DNA from: an uncultured Eubacteriales bacterium
Lineage (GTDB): Bacteria > Bacillota > Clostridia > Oscillospirales > UMGS1783
Assembly (NCBI GenBank): GCA_905209135.1
Contig: CAJLRT010000003.1
Coordinates: 1 to 17,835, forward strand
Length of the DNA: 17,835 nt
Direction of reading: 5' to 3'
The notes under the pieces were generated by a model. That model searched no databases. It was not told the origin of the DNA and worked only from the letters and a program-made list of their open reading frames with translations. A program made the translations under genes and the position numbers. Below, piece by piece: positions 7,004-12,884 of the stretch (position 1 is its first letter; each line of letters starts with the position of its first letter).

Positions 7004-7570
7004 TTAAAGCGCGCCCTGCGCCCGCAGAAGCTCCGCCGTCTTCGCCATGGGCAGGCCCACGATGCAGAAATAGTCGCCCGCAATGCTCCGGATAAATTCC
7101 CGGGCCGGGCCCTGTACGCCGTAGCCGCCCGCCTTGTCAAAGGGTTCGCCCGTTGCGATATACGCGCCGATCTGCGCGTCTGTCAGCGGCAGAAACGTCA
7201 CGTCCGCGCGCACGCAGTCCGAAACCGCGCCGTGCGGCCCGCGCACCGCCACGCCGGTATACACAGAGTGCGTCCGGCCGGACAGGGCGCGGAGCATGCG
7301 CCGCGCGTCCTGCTCCGAACGCGGCTTGCCGAACACTTCGCCGCCGAGCGCCACGATTGTATCCGCGCCGACTGCGACCGCGTCCGGGAACCTGTCCGCC
7401 GCGGCCTGCGCCTTGGCGGCGGCGAGCCGCTCGGCAAGGACGGCGGGCCCGCCCGTGCACGCCGCGGCAATCCGCGCCTCGTCCACCTGCGGCGCGAATA
7501 CGGTGAACGGAACCCCCAAACTGTGAAAAAGCTCCGCCCTGCGGGGCGAAGCTGAAGCGAGCACAATCAT
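7004..7570 (-). CDS. maf: Maf family nucleotide pyrophosphatase
   Basis: Predicted 188-residue cytoplasmic enzyme that hydrolyses non-canonical or modified nucleoside triphosphates to monophosphates (Maf/YhdE family, linked to division arrest and nucleotide clean-up). It starts with the family signature IVLASASPRR (2-11). It has GADTIV (68-73) with the catalytic Asp70, GKP (81-83), the SGRTHSVYTGVAV segment (97-109) and the C-terminal EPFDKAGGYGVQG motif. Length is normal. The start at 7570 overlaps the stop codon of the upstream gene as ATGA, which implies translational coupling; a ribosome site of its own is weak. The frame is open upstream, but only as an overlap with the neighbouring genes. 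It is the last gene of zapA-dut-DUF4321-maf. Which substrate is preferred (dTTP/UTP or m7GTP type) cannot be told with certainty. Confidence 0.95.
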   Translation of the reverse strand: MIVLASASPRRAELFHSLGVPFTVFAPQVDEARIAAACTGGPAVLAERLAAAKAQAAADRFPDAVAVGADTIVALGGEVFGKPRSEQDARRMLRALSGRTHSVYTGVAVRGPHGAVSDCVRADVTFLPLTDAQIGAYIATGEPFDKAGGYGVQGPAREFIRSIAGDYFCIVGLPMAKTAELLRAQGAL

Positions 7571-7839
7571 CTTCCGCGGTACACCGTCCCGTACAGCACC
7601 ATGGAGACGATGATGCAGATAATAACGGCGACGTTGAGGGTGAGCCCTACGCCGAAACTGAGGGTAAACACGCCGAGGTCCACCGTCAGCGGCGAGGAGA
7701 GCCCGATCCCGAAAGTCTGGCCGTAGGACAGCCAGCTCAAAAACGAAATATCCCGCGTCAGCTCCGAAATCAGCCCGCCGACCACGATGGCGCTGAGCAG
7801 GAATATAAAGAACATCAGGGTGTTTCTGCCGTTTTTCAT
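7567..7839 (-). CDS. DUF4321-type small membrane protein
   Basis: Predicted 90-residue membrane protein. The start at 7839 has AAAGGAG 7 bases upstream; longer frames run back into dut and are rejected. Two hydrophobic helices are visible: MFFIFLLSAIVVGGLISEL near the N-terminus, and LTLNVAVIICIIVSMVLYG at the C-terminus. A middle segment carries SFLSWLSYGQTFGIG and LGVFTLSFGVGLTLN. The MKNGRNT start, the two-helix layout and the position next to maf fit DUF4321 proteins of Clostridia, which are conserved but have no known role. Its stop codon overlaps the maf start by ATGA, and its start lies 17 bases after the dut stop codon. Family assignment is from memory of the pattern. Confidence 0.8.
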   Translation of the reverse strand: MKNGRNTLMFFIFLLSAIVVGGLISELTRDISFLSWLSYGQTFGIGLSSPLTVDLGVFTLSFGVGLTLNVAVIICIIVSMVLYGTVYRGR

Positions 7840-7856
7840 CCGTTTTCTCCTTTGTT

Positions 7857-8309
7857 TTACCGGCCTGTCGAGCCGAATCCGCCCGCACCGCGCGCCGTAT
7901 CGGTCGTCTGCGCAACCTCTTCGAGCGCATACCGGGGCAGCTCCAGCATCACCAGCTGCGCGACGCGGTCGAGCGGCTGGATCGTGTACGCCGTGTCGGA
8001 AACGTTGCACAGGCCCACGCGCACTTCGCCGCGGTAGTCGCTGTCGATCACCCCGACGCCGTTGGCCGGCGTGATCCCGTGCCGGCAGGCAAGGCCGCTG
8101 CGCGCAAACACAAACACGGCGAAGCCGTGCGGAATCTCGAGCACAAGCCCCGTCGGGATCTGTACGAGCGCGCCGGGCGCGACGGTGACGGGCTCGCGGA
8201 TAAAGGCGCGCACGTCAAAGCCCGCCGCGCCCTCCGTAGCCCGCGCCGGCATGGGCGGCAGGCTGCCGTCCTCCGCGCGCAGGCGCTGAATTTTCAGCGC
8301 GGGCGTCAT
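7857..8309 (-). CDS. dut: Deoxyuridine 5'-triphosphate nucleotidohydrolase (dUTPase)
   Basis: Trimeric dUTPase that converts dUTP to dUMP and pyrophosphate, keeping uracil out of DNA and feeding dTMP synthesis. All five family motifs are present in order: AAGFDVRA (motif 1), ARSGLA (2), GVIDSDYRGE with the catalytic Asp and base-stacking Tyr (3), DRVAQLV (4) and the Gly-rich RGAGGFGSTG at the C-terminus (5). The start at ATG 8309 gives 150 residues beginning MTPALKIQRL, which matches the usual N-terminus. A GTG at 8336, overlapping the zapA stop codon, would add nine residues and is a real alternative for coupled translation; neither has a strong ribosome site. It lies in one operon with zapA, DUF4321 and maf. 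Confidence 0.95.
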   Translation of the reverse strand: MTPALKIQRLRAEDGSLPPMPARATEGAAGFDVRAFIREPVTVAPGALVQIPTGLVLEIPHGFAVFVFARSGLACRHGITPANGVGVIDSDYRGEVRVGLCNVSDTAYTIQPLDRVAQLVMLELPRYALEEVAQTTDTARGAGGFGSTGR

Positions 8310-8335
8310 ACCCGCGCCTGTCTGCCGCGTATCCA

Positions 8336-8689
8336 CTAGCGCTGCCCGCCGTCACGCTGCATGTCGGCCAGCTGCTTGTTCAGCTTGTCAAGCTCGGCCT
8401 GGACCCTGTCGCGCTCGTTGGCGGCCTTGATCGCGTCGTCTATATAGGGCCGGATCTGGTTGCGCATGTTCTCCACTGCGACTTTGTTCTTCTCATACTC
8501 GTCGCAAAACTCCATCGCCGCCAGCACGGCGGCCATGGCGAGCGTCACCCGCGTGCCCATTTTCAGGTAGGTCGTCACCTTCTCGTCGACCATGGAGGCC
8601 AGCTTCAGCATATAGCCGCGGTCCTCGTCCGTCTGAATCGTCACCTCAATGCCCGCGACGGAAAGATTCATATCCCTTTGCGATGCCAT
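8336..8689 (-). CDS. zapA: Cell division protein ZapA
   Basis: Predicted 117-residue FtsZ-associated protein that promotes Z-ring bundling. The start at 8689 has AGGGAG 9 bases upstream. The N-terminal globular part (about 1-50) reads VAGIEVTIQTDEDRGYMLKL and then a VDEKV segment, typical of ZapA. A long alpha-helix follows (about 50-117), ending in a charged heptad-like coiled coil (ERDRVQAELDKLNKQLADM) used for dimerisation. Length is a little above that of Bacillus ZapA (about 85) but common for clostridial members. It is the first gene of the minus-strand operon, and its stop codon touches the alternative GTG start of dut. Confidence 0.92.
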   Translation of the reverse strand: MASQRDMNLSVAGIEVTIQTDEDRGYMLKLASMVDEKVTTYLKMGTRVTLAMAAVLAAMEFCDEYEKNKVAVENMRNQIRPYIDDAIKAANERDRVQAELDKLNKQLADMQRDGGQR

Positions 8690-8738
8690 ACTGCTACTCC
8701 CTTCTTCTCTCTGTTGCTCTAAACAGGGGTATATTCAA

Positions 8739-8766
8739 ATTATACGGGCATTTGACAAAAAGTTAA
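8739..8766 (-). promoter_or_regulatory. Candidate promoter of the zapA operon
   Basis: On the minus strand TTAACT (8766-8761), 16 bases, then a perfect TATAAT (8744-8739), about 50 bases before the zapA start. The -35 box is only a partial match. It is divergent from the proB promoter, with about 30 bases between the two cores. Confidence 0.5.
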
Positions 8767-8799
8767 AGGGGTAAACGCAAAATAAAGGAAATTTTTTTA

Positions 8800-8828
8800 T
8801 TGACTTGCCGCCGCCGCCGCGATATATT
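8800..8828 (+). promoter_or_regulatory. Strong promoter of proBA with GCC-repeat spacer
   Basis: TTGACT (8800-8805), a 17-base spacer and TATATT (8823-8828), close to the sigma-A consensus. The spacer is almost entirely the triplet repeat GCCGCCGCCGCC, unusual beside an AT-rich flank. A second -10-like TATAAT follows a few bases later. No T-box leader or riboswitch is visible before proB. Confidence 0.8.
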
Positions 8829-8872
8829 ATGGTATAATAAAGTGATTTCTTCACAGGATATGGTGGTTTACA

Positions 8873-9640
8873 ATGAATCAGGTAAAAAAACTGGTGGTCA
8901 AGGTGGGCACCTCCACCCTGACCCATGAGAACGGACGGCTCGATCTGCTGCATATCGACAAGCTGGTGCGCGCCATTGCGGACGTATCCGGAACCGGCGT
9001 ACACACGCTGCTCGTCTCCTCCGGCGCCATTGCCGTAGGCGTGTCGAGCCTCGGGCTGGACAAGCGGCCGACCGATATCCCAGGCCGGCAGGCGACCGCC
9101 GCCGTCGGCCAGACGCGGCTGATGCACGTGTATGAAAAGATGTTCGACGAGTACGGGTACCGCGTCGGCCAGATCCTGCTTTCGCACGACGTGCTCGACA
9201 AGCCCGACTGGCTGTTCAATGTGCAGAACACGGTCAACCGCCTGTTTGAATACAACGTCATCCCCATCGCCAACGAAAACGACACCGTCGCCGTCGACGA
9301 TATCAAGATTGAGAACGACACGCTCTCCGCCACCGTAGCGGTCATTACAAAGGCCGATCTGCTCGTGCTGTTCTCCGATATCGACGGACTGTACGACCGC
9401 GACCCGCATCTTCCGGGCGCGACCCTGATTAAGCAGGTGGACAGAATTACCGACGACATCCGCGCCATGGCGGGCGGGCGCGGGACCGAACGCGGCACGG
9501 GCGGGATGCAGACCAAGCTCAAAGCCGCCGAAATTGCAAACAGGGCGGGGATCCCCATGATCCTTGCCAACGGCAACAGGCCGGAAAGCCTGTACGAGAT
9601 ATTAGAGGGGAAGAACCCGGGCACGATCTTTTTGCCCTGA
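8873..9640 (+). CDS. proB: Glutamate 5-kinase, short form without PUA domain
   Basis: First enzyme of proline synthesis: ATP + L-glutamate to gamma-glutamyl phosphate, passed to ProA. At 255 residues it consists only of the amino-acid kinase domain. Visible motifs: the phosphate-binding VVKVGTSTLT (8-17), LLVSSGAIAVG (46-56), the NENDTVAVDDIKIENDTLSA region that binds glutamate, VLFSDIDGLYDRDP, and the GTGGMQTKLKAAEIA segment near the C-terminus. The roughly 110-residue PUA domain of the E. coli enzyme (367 residues) is absent, as in many Firmicutes. The end is a normal stop codon 22 bases before proA, so this is not a truncation. The start is supported by GGTGG 6 bases upstream. Feedback inhibition by proline is expected for the family but cannot be read from the sequence. 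Confidence 0.96.
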   Translation: MNQVKKLVVKVGTSTLTHENGRLDLLHIDKLVRAIADVSGTGVHTLLVSSGAIAVGVSSLGLDKRPTDIPGRQATAAVGQTRLMHVYEKMFDEYGYRVGQILLSHDVLDKPDWLFNVQNTVNRLFEYNVIPIANENDTVAVDDIKIENDTLSATVAVITKADLLVLFSDIDGLYDRDPHLPGATLIKQVDRITDDIRAMAGGRGTERGTGGMQTKLKAAEIANRAGIPMILANGNRPESLYEILEGKNPGTIFLP

Positions 9641-9662
9641 CCGGGAAACAAGGTGAATCATC

Positions 9663-10919
9663 ATGGACACAATCGTAAAAGAACTGGAAGCGATGTGCGG
9701 CCGGGCCCGCGCCGCATCCGATATCCTCGCAACGGCGGGGACCAGAAAAAAGAACCAGGCGCTGCGCAAAATTGCGCAGAAGCTCGATGAAAACCGCGTT
9801 CTGATTTTTGCCGAGAACGAAAAAGACCTCGAAGAGGGGCGGAAAAACGGCATGAGCGCCGCCCTGCTCGACCGGCTCGCCATTACCGGCAAGGTGATCG
9901 ACGGGCTGATGGAGAGCGCCCGGCAGATCGCGGAGATGGAAGACCCGGTCGGGGAGGAGCTCAGCCGTTCCGTCCGCCCGAACGGGCTTACCGTGCAGAA
10001 AGTGCGCGTGCCCTTCGGTGTGATCGGGATTATCTATGAGGCGCGGCCCAACGTCACCGTCGATTCGGCGCTGCTCTGCCTCAAGTCGTCGAACGTCGTC
10101 GTTCTGCGCGGCGGGCGCGAGGCGATACGGTCGAACCAGTGCCTCGCTTCGCTCATGCGGGACGTGCTGGAAGAACAGGGCCTGGACCCGGAGGCCGTGC
10201 AGCTTGTGACGGATACCACCCGCGATTCCGCCACGGCCATGATGCGCCTGAAAGGGAAGATCGACCTGCTCATTCCGCGCGGCGGGAAAGGGCTGATTCA
10301 GTCGGTGGTGCAGAACGCCGTCGTGCCCGTGATCGAGACGGGCGTGGGCAACTGCCATGTGTATGTGGACGGCGCGGCCGACCGCGACATGGCGACGGCG
10401 ATCGTATTCAACGCCAAAACCTCGCGGCCTTCCGTATGCAACGCCGCCGAGACCCTGCTTGTGGACGCGGCGATCGCGCCGGTGTTCCTGCCGGGCATAT
10501 GCCAGCTGCTGGACGCGGGCGGCGTGACCCTGCGCGGCTGCGAGCGCACGCGCGCCATTGCGCCGTCGGTGCTCCCCGCCGATGAGGACGACTTTTACAC
10601 GGAGTATAACGACCTGATTATGGCGGTAAAAGTGGTGGACGGCGTGGACGGCGCGATCCGCCACATCAACAAATACGGCAGCCAGCACAGCGAGGCCATT
10701 GTCACGCAGGACGATACGGCGGCGGAACGGTTCATGAACCTCGTGGACGCGGCGGCCGTATACGTCAACGCGTCGACGCGCTTTACCGACGGGTTCGAGT
10801 TCGGCCTCGGCGCGGAGATCGGCATATCGACCCAGAAACTGCACGCGCGCGGGCCGATGGGCCTGAAGGAGCTGACGACCTACAAGTACAGGGTGTACGG
10901 CCAGGGGCAGATCCGCTGA
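9663..10919 (+). CDS. proA: Gamma-glutamyl phosphate reductase
   Basis: Second enzyme of proline synthesis: NADPH-dependent reduction of gamma-glutamyl phosphate to glutamate 5-semialdehyde, in the cytoplasm. The 418-residue length is typical. Family segments: PFGVIGIIYEARPNVTVD (118-135), LRGGREA (148-154), LIPRGGKGLI (203-212), the nucleophile Cys259 in SRPSVCNAAETLLVD, and NASTRFTDGFEFGLGAEIGISTQKLHARGPMGLKELTTYKY close to the end (shown in the translation of about 10760-10890). The start has AAGGTGA 6 bases upstream. It lies 22 bases after proB and is co-transcribed. The spontaneous cyclisation product is reduced by ProC, which is not in this window. A long antisense frame over this gene is a codon-bias shadow. 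Confidence 0.97.
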   Translation: MDTIVKELEAMCGRARAASDILATAGTRKKNQALRKIAQKLDENRVLIFAENEKDLEEGRKNGMSAALLDRLAITGKVIDGLMESARQIAEMEDPVGEELSRSVRPNGLTVQKVRVPFGVIGIIYEARPNVTVDSALLCLKSSNVVVLRGGREAIRSNQCLASLMRDVLEEQGLDPEAVQLVTDTTRDSATAMMRLKGKIDLLIPRGGKGLIQSVVQNAVVPVIETGVGNCHVYVDGAADRDMATAIVFNAKTSRPSVCNAAETLLVDAAIAPVFLPGICQLLDAGGVTLRGCERTRAIAPSVLPADEDDFYTEYNDLIMAVKVVDGVDGAIRHINKYGSQHSEAIVTQDDTAAERFMNLVDAAAVYVNASTRFTDGFEFGLGAEIGISTQKLHARGPMGLKELTTYKYRVYGQGQIR

Positions 10920-10961
10920 CGGCCTGCGCCGCTGAAATGCGTGTGCTGCCGCCGGAAACGC

Positions 10962-10990
10962 TTGACAGGCGCGGCGGCATCCATTATACT
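10962..10990 (+). promoter_or_regulatory. Promoter of tRNA-Leu
   Basis: Perfect -35 TTGACA (10962-10967), 17-base spacer, -10 TATACT (10985-10990). It lies 37 bases before the mature tRNA. The leader holds a hairpin, GCCGGGC GGC GCCCGGC (11003-11019), which would sit in the 5' extension removed by RNase P. Confidence 0.85.
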
Positions 10991-11026
10991 GATTCATACA
11001 ATGCCGGGCGGCGCCCGGCAGCATAT

Positions 11027-11110
11027 GCGGGCGTGGCGGAATTGGCAGACGCGCTAGACTTAGGATCTAGTGGGCTTCCCGTGCAGGTTCAAGTCCTGTC
11101 GCCCGCACCA
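11027..11110 (+). tRNA. tRNA-Leu, anticodon UAG
   Basis: 84 bases including an encoded 3' CCA. Acceptor stem GCGGGCG / CGCCCGC with discriminator A, D-arm GCGGAATTGGCAGACGCGC, anticodon stem CTAGA / TCTAG with loop CTTAGGA (anticodon TAG at 11061-11063), a long variable arm built on GGG CTT CCC as expected for a class II tRNA, and T-arm GCAGG TTCAAGT CCTGT. It reads CUN leucine codons, mainly CUA. It stands alone between its own promoter and terminator. Confidence 0.97.
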
Positions 11111-11149
11111 AGTCGGAGCAAGCTTTATATCGCTTGCTCCGACTTTTTT
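11111..11149 (+). terminator. Terminator of tRNA-Leu
   Basis: A 13-base perfect stem AGTCGGAGCAAGC / GCTTGCTCCGACT with an 8-base loop, followed by TTTTT. It begins directly after the CCA end. Its core GGAGCAAG ... CTTGCTCC and the following TTTT..CAAA(A)GT are echoed by the hairpin at 12631-12661 on the far side of the DUF4238 gene. Confidence 0.92.
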
Positions 11150-11430
11150 CAAAAGTCAGAGCGCGCTCATGCCGCAGCTCCTCCTTTCCGCAAAAGGTCG
11201 CGCACGTCAGAACAGCGGCTTATCGCTCCGTTTCTGCTGCGCGCGAAAACTGCGCCGGACGCGCAACTCTTCCTTTCATCAAAGCATGCGCTTTGATGTT
11301 GGTTCGGATATGTAACAATTCCGGCATTCCTGCTCGGCCCAGAACGCCCTCTTGACGGCTTCCTGCCGCTACCAACCTTTTGCGGGTGCGCCTTCGGCGC
11401 AGGGCGGCTGACAACATATGCTTGTCGGCA
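11150..11430. other. Noncoding block rich in short hairpins
   Basis: No gene is supported here. Several compact inverted repeats are visible: CATCAAAGC ATGC GCTTTGATG (11277-11298), TGCGC(CTTCGG)CGCA with a UUCG-type tetraloop (11387-11401), TATGC TTGTCG GCATA (around 11415-11430), and an 11-base pair of arms CCGCAAAAGGT (11188-11198) and ACCTTTTGCGG (11375-11385) that could enclose the block. Composition is GC-rich like the chromosome up to about 11415 and then turns AT-rich. Confidence 0.6.
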
Positions 11431-11516
11431 TATTTCTATACCTGCTTTTTATTTGTGTTATATTTGATTTAGCCGATATAATTATATTTTCCACAATGAG
11501 AAAAAGGGCGGAGATT

Positions 11517-12539
11517 ATGGAGCGTAATATAACACGAAGAAATCATTATATCCCACAATTCTATCTGAAAAACTGGAGCTTGGATGGGAATACCATCTAT
11601 ACATATAGCCTCTTAGTGCCCAATTCAAAAGTGCCGTATTGGACTCAACAGTCAATTAAAAATACTGCGGTTTGGAATAACTTCTATACACGGATAGAAG
11701 GAGAAAAAGAAGTTGATGACTTTGAGCATTGGTTTGATCGGGAATTTGAAGCACCATCAAAACCAGTATTTGATAAATTACTGAGTGGACAAAGTATTTC
11801 TCAAGAAGAATCCATTATTTTATCACACTTTGTTTTTGCTCAATATCTACGTACACCAGCTGCCTATTTGAGACTGTCAGAACATAGCGCACAAATATTT
11901 CCTAAAAAAACAGAGAAAATAATTTCAAAATTAAACAAAAAAGCCTGGAGGAAAAGAAGTACGTACTCTCCACAAGTTGAAAACTCCGATAATAACAATC
12001 TATTTCCAATGAAAGTAAATGTTAACAAGGTAAATCGCACAGTTGAAATAAAAACTATAGTGGGCCGAAGCTTATATCTTCATAATTTAAAGCGCTTGCT
12101 TACATCTTCATTGAAAAAAGTGGAGTATTATAATTGGCAAGTTCTTCACGCATCAGAGGATGTTTCTTTTCCAACTTCTGATAATCCTGTGATTTGCATG
12201 AATTACAGAAGCAAATGCGAGTATGACTTCAATGGCGCGTGGGGAAGGAAAAAGTGTAGCATTTTTATGCCGCTTTCACCACAGTTAATCCTTTTTACAC
12301 AAGTAGGAGAAAGAGGACTACATAATAATTTATACCTTTCGTCCGAGTCTAGTCAGCTGTTTAGACGCATGATTATACAGCATGCACATCGGTATGTATA
12401 TGCTGAACGGCCACAAAAAGGAATGCTCAAATTGAATGCTCGAGTTGTGAGCAGAGATTTATATGAGAGAGAAAAGCAAGATATTGCTGGATGGCACACC
12501 GAACAAATTAAGGCAGAGCAAAAGTTTTGTGACACTTAG
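11517..12539 (+). CDS. DUF4238-family protein, probably acquired
   Basis: Predicted 340-residue soluble protein. The N-terminal signature RRNHYIPQFYLKNWS and the later TSDNPVI and MPLSPQLILF segments match my recollection of DUF4238, a family of unknown biochemical activity found scattered in bacterial accessory regions. The start at 11517 is chosen because the family signature begins within a few residues and G-rich AGGGCGGAG precedes it. The frame is open back to an ATG at 11418, which would add a hydrophobic stretch, but that ATG lies in a hairpin and has no ribosome site. A possible -10 box TATAAT at 11477-11482 would also start the message after it. The gene is strongly AT-rich, uses A/T-ending codons unlike all neighbours, stands alone beside a tRNA gene, and is followed by its own terminator. 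A defence or mobile-element role is possible but unproven. Confidence 0.8.
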   Translation: MERNITRRNHYIPQFYLKNWSLDGNTIYTYSLLVPNSKVPYWTQQSIKNTAVWNNFYTRIEGEKEVDDFEHWFDREFEAPSKPVFDKLLSGQSISQEESIILSHFVFAQYLRTPAAYLRLSEHSAQIFPKKTEKIISKLNKKAWRKRSTYSPQVENSDNNNLFPMKVNVNKVNRTVEIKTIVGRSLYLHNLKRLLTSSLKKVEYYNWQVLHASEDVSFPTSDNPVICMNYRSKCEYDFNGAWGRKKCSIFMPLSPQLILFTQVGERGLHNNLYLSSESSQLFRRMIIQHAHRYVYAERPQKGMLKLNARVVSRDLYEREKQDIAGWHTEQIKAEQKFCDT

Positions 12540-12630
12540 ATCGCTAGAATCTGCATTGCCTGAACACACGCTACATTCTAAGTTTGATAATCCCCCCATA
12601 TAAGTACTTTTTACAACCCGAACACATGCC

Positions 12631-12661
12631 GGAGCAAGTATTGATCACTTGCTCCATTTTT
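12631..12661 (+). terminator. Terminator after the DUF4238 gene, related to the tRNA-Leu terminator
   Basis: Stem GGAGCAAGT / ACTTGCTCC with a 7-base loop, then ATTTTT. The arms share GGAGCAAG and CTTGCTCC with the tRNA-Leu terminator 1.5 kb upstream, and the following CTGTCAAAGT resembles TCAAAAGTC there. Confidence 0.85.
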
Positions 12662-12808
12662 CTGTCAAAGTACCCCCGCCGCGCCGGCCGGGCGCTGGTT
12701 TCCTCACGGGCAGACAGGCGCCCTTTTTCCCCGCGCCGTATAAGATTTCGCGGTTTACGGGCCAAACCATTTCCGTATATCCGCTGAAAACGGGGAGAGC
12801 GGCGCGCT
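12662..12808. other. Intergenic stretch without visible gene
   Basis: The whole gap between the DUF4238 and VWA genes is 345 bases. After the terminator, 12662-12808 is GC-rich again; small frames exist on both strands but none has a start site or recognisable motif. Bases 12540-12630 hold nothing that I can identify. Confidence 0.6.
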
Positions 12809-12856
12809 GTGGCAATTACACCAAAGGGACATAGAATGGTAGTGGACAAATTGTCC
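12809..12856 (+). promoter_or_regulatory. Candidate promoter and operator-like inverted repeat before the VWA gene
   Basis: GTGGCA (12809-12814), a 17-base spacer and TAGAAT (12832-12837) form a modest promoter. At the expected transcription start lies the inverted repeat GGACAA A TTGTCC (12844-12856). Such a site could bind a dimeric regulator, or it may be a small 5' hairpin of the message. Confidence 0.35.
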
Positions 12857-12884
12857 CAATTCAAAAACAGGAGAATTTTAAAAT

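Noticed and set aside
8752..8757. TTGACA on the plus strand as a second proB promoter
   Set aside because: No -10 box at 16-18 bases; the TTGACT/TATATT pair downstream is far better.
8690..8872. T-box or other amino-acid riboswitch before proB
   Set aside because: The distance from the promoter to the start is only about 45 bases, too short for a T-box, and no T-box sequence was seen.
9519..11024. A 501-codon antisense frame across proA and the end of proB
   Set aside because: It is a shadow of GC-rich codon bias: Arg/His/Ala-rich with no family motif, while the plus strand encodes clear ProB and ProA.
11418..11516. Upstream ATG giving the DUF4238 protein a hydrophobic N-terminus
   Set aside because: No ribosome site, the ATG lies in a small hairpin, and the family signature begins immediately after the ATG at 11517. 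A membrane-anchored form is not fully excluded.
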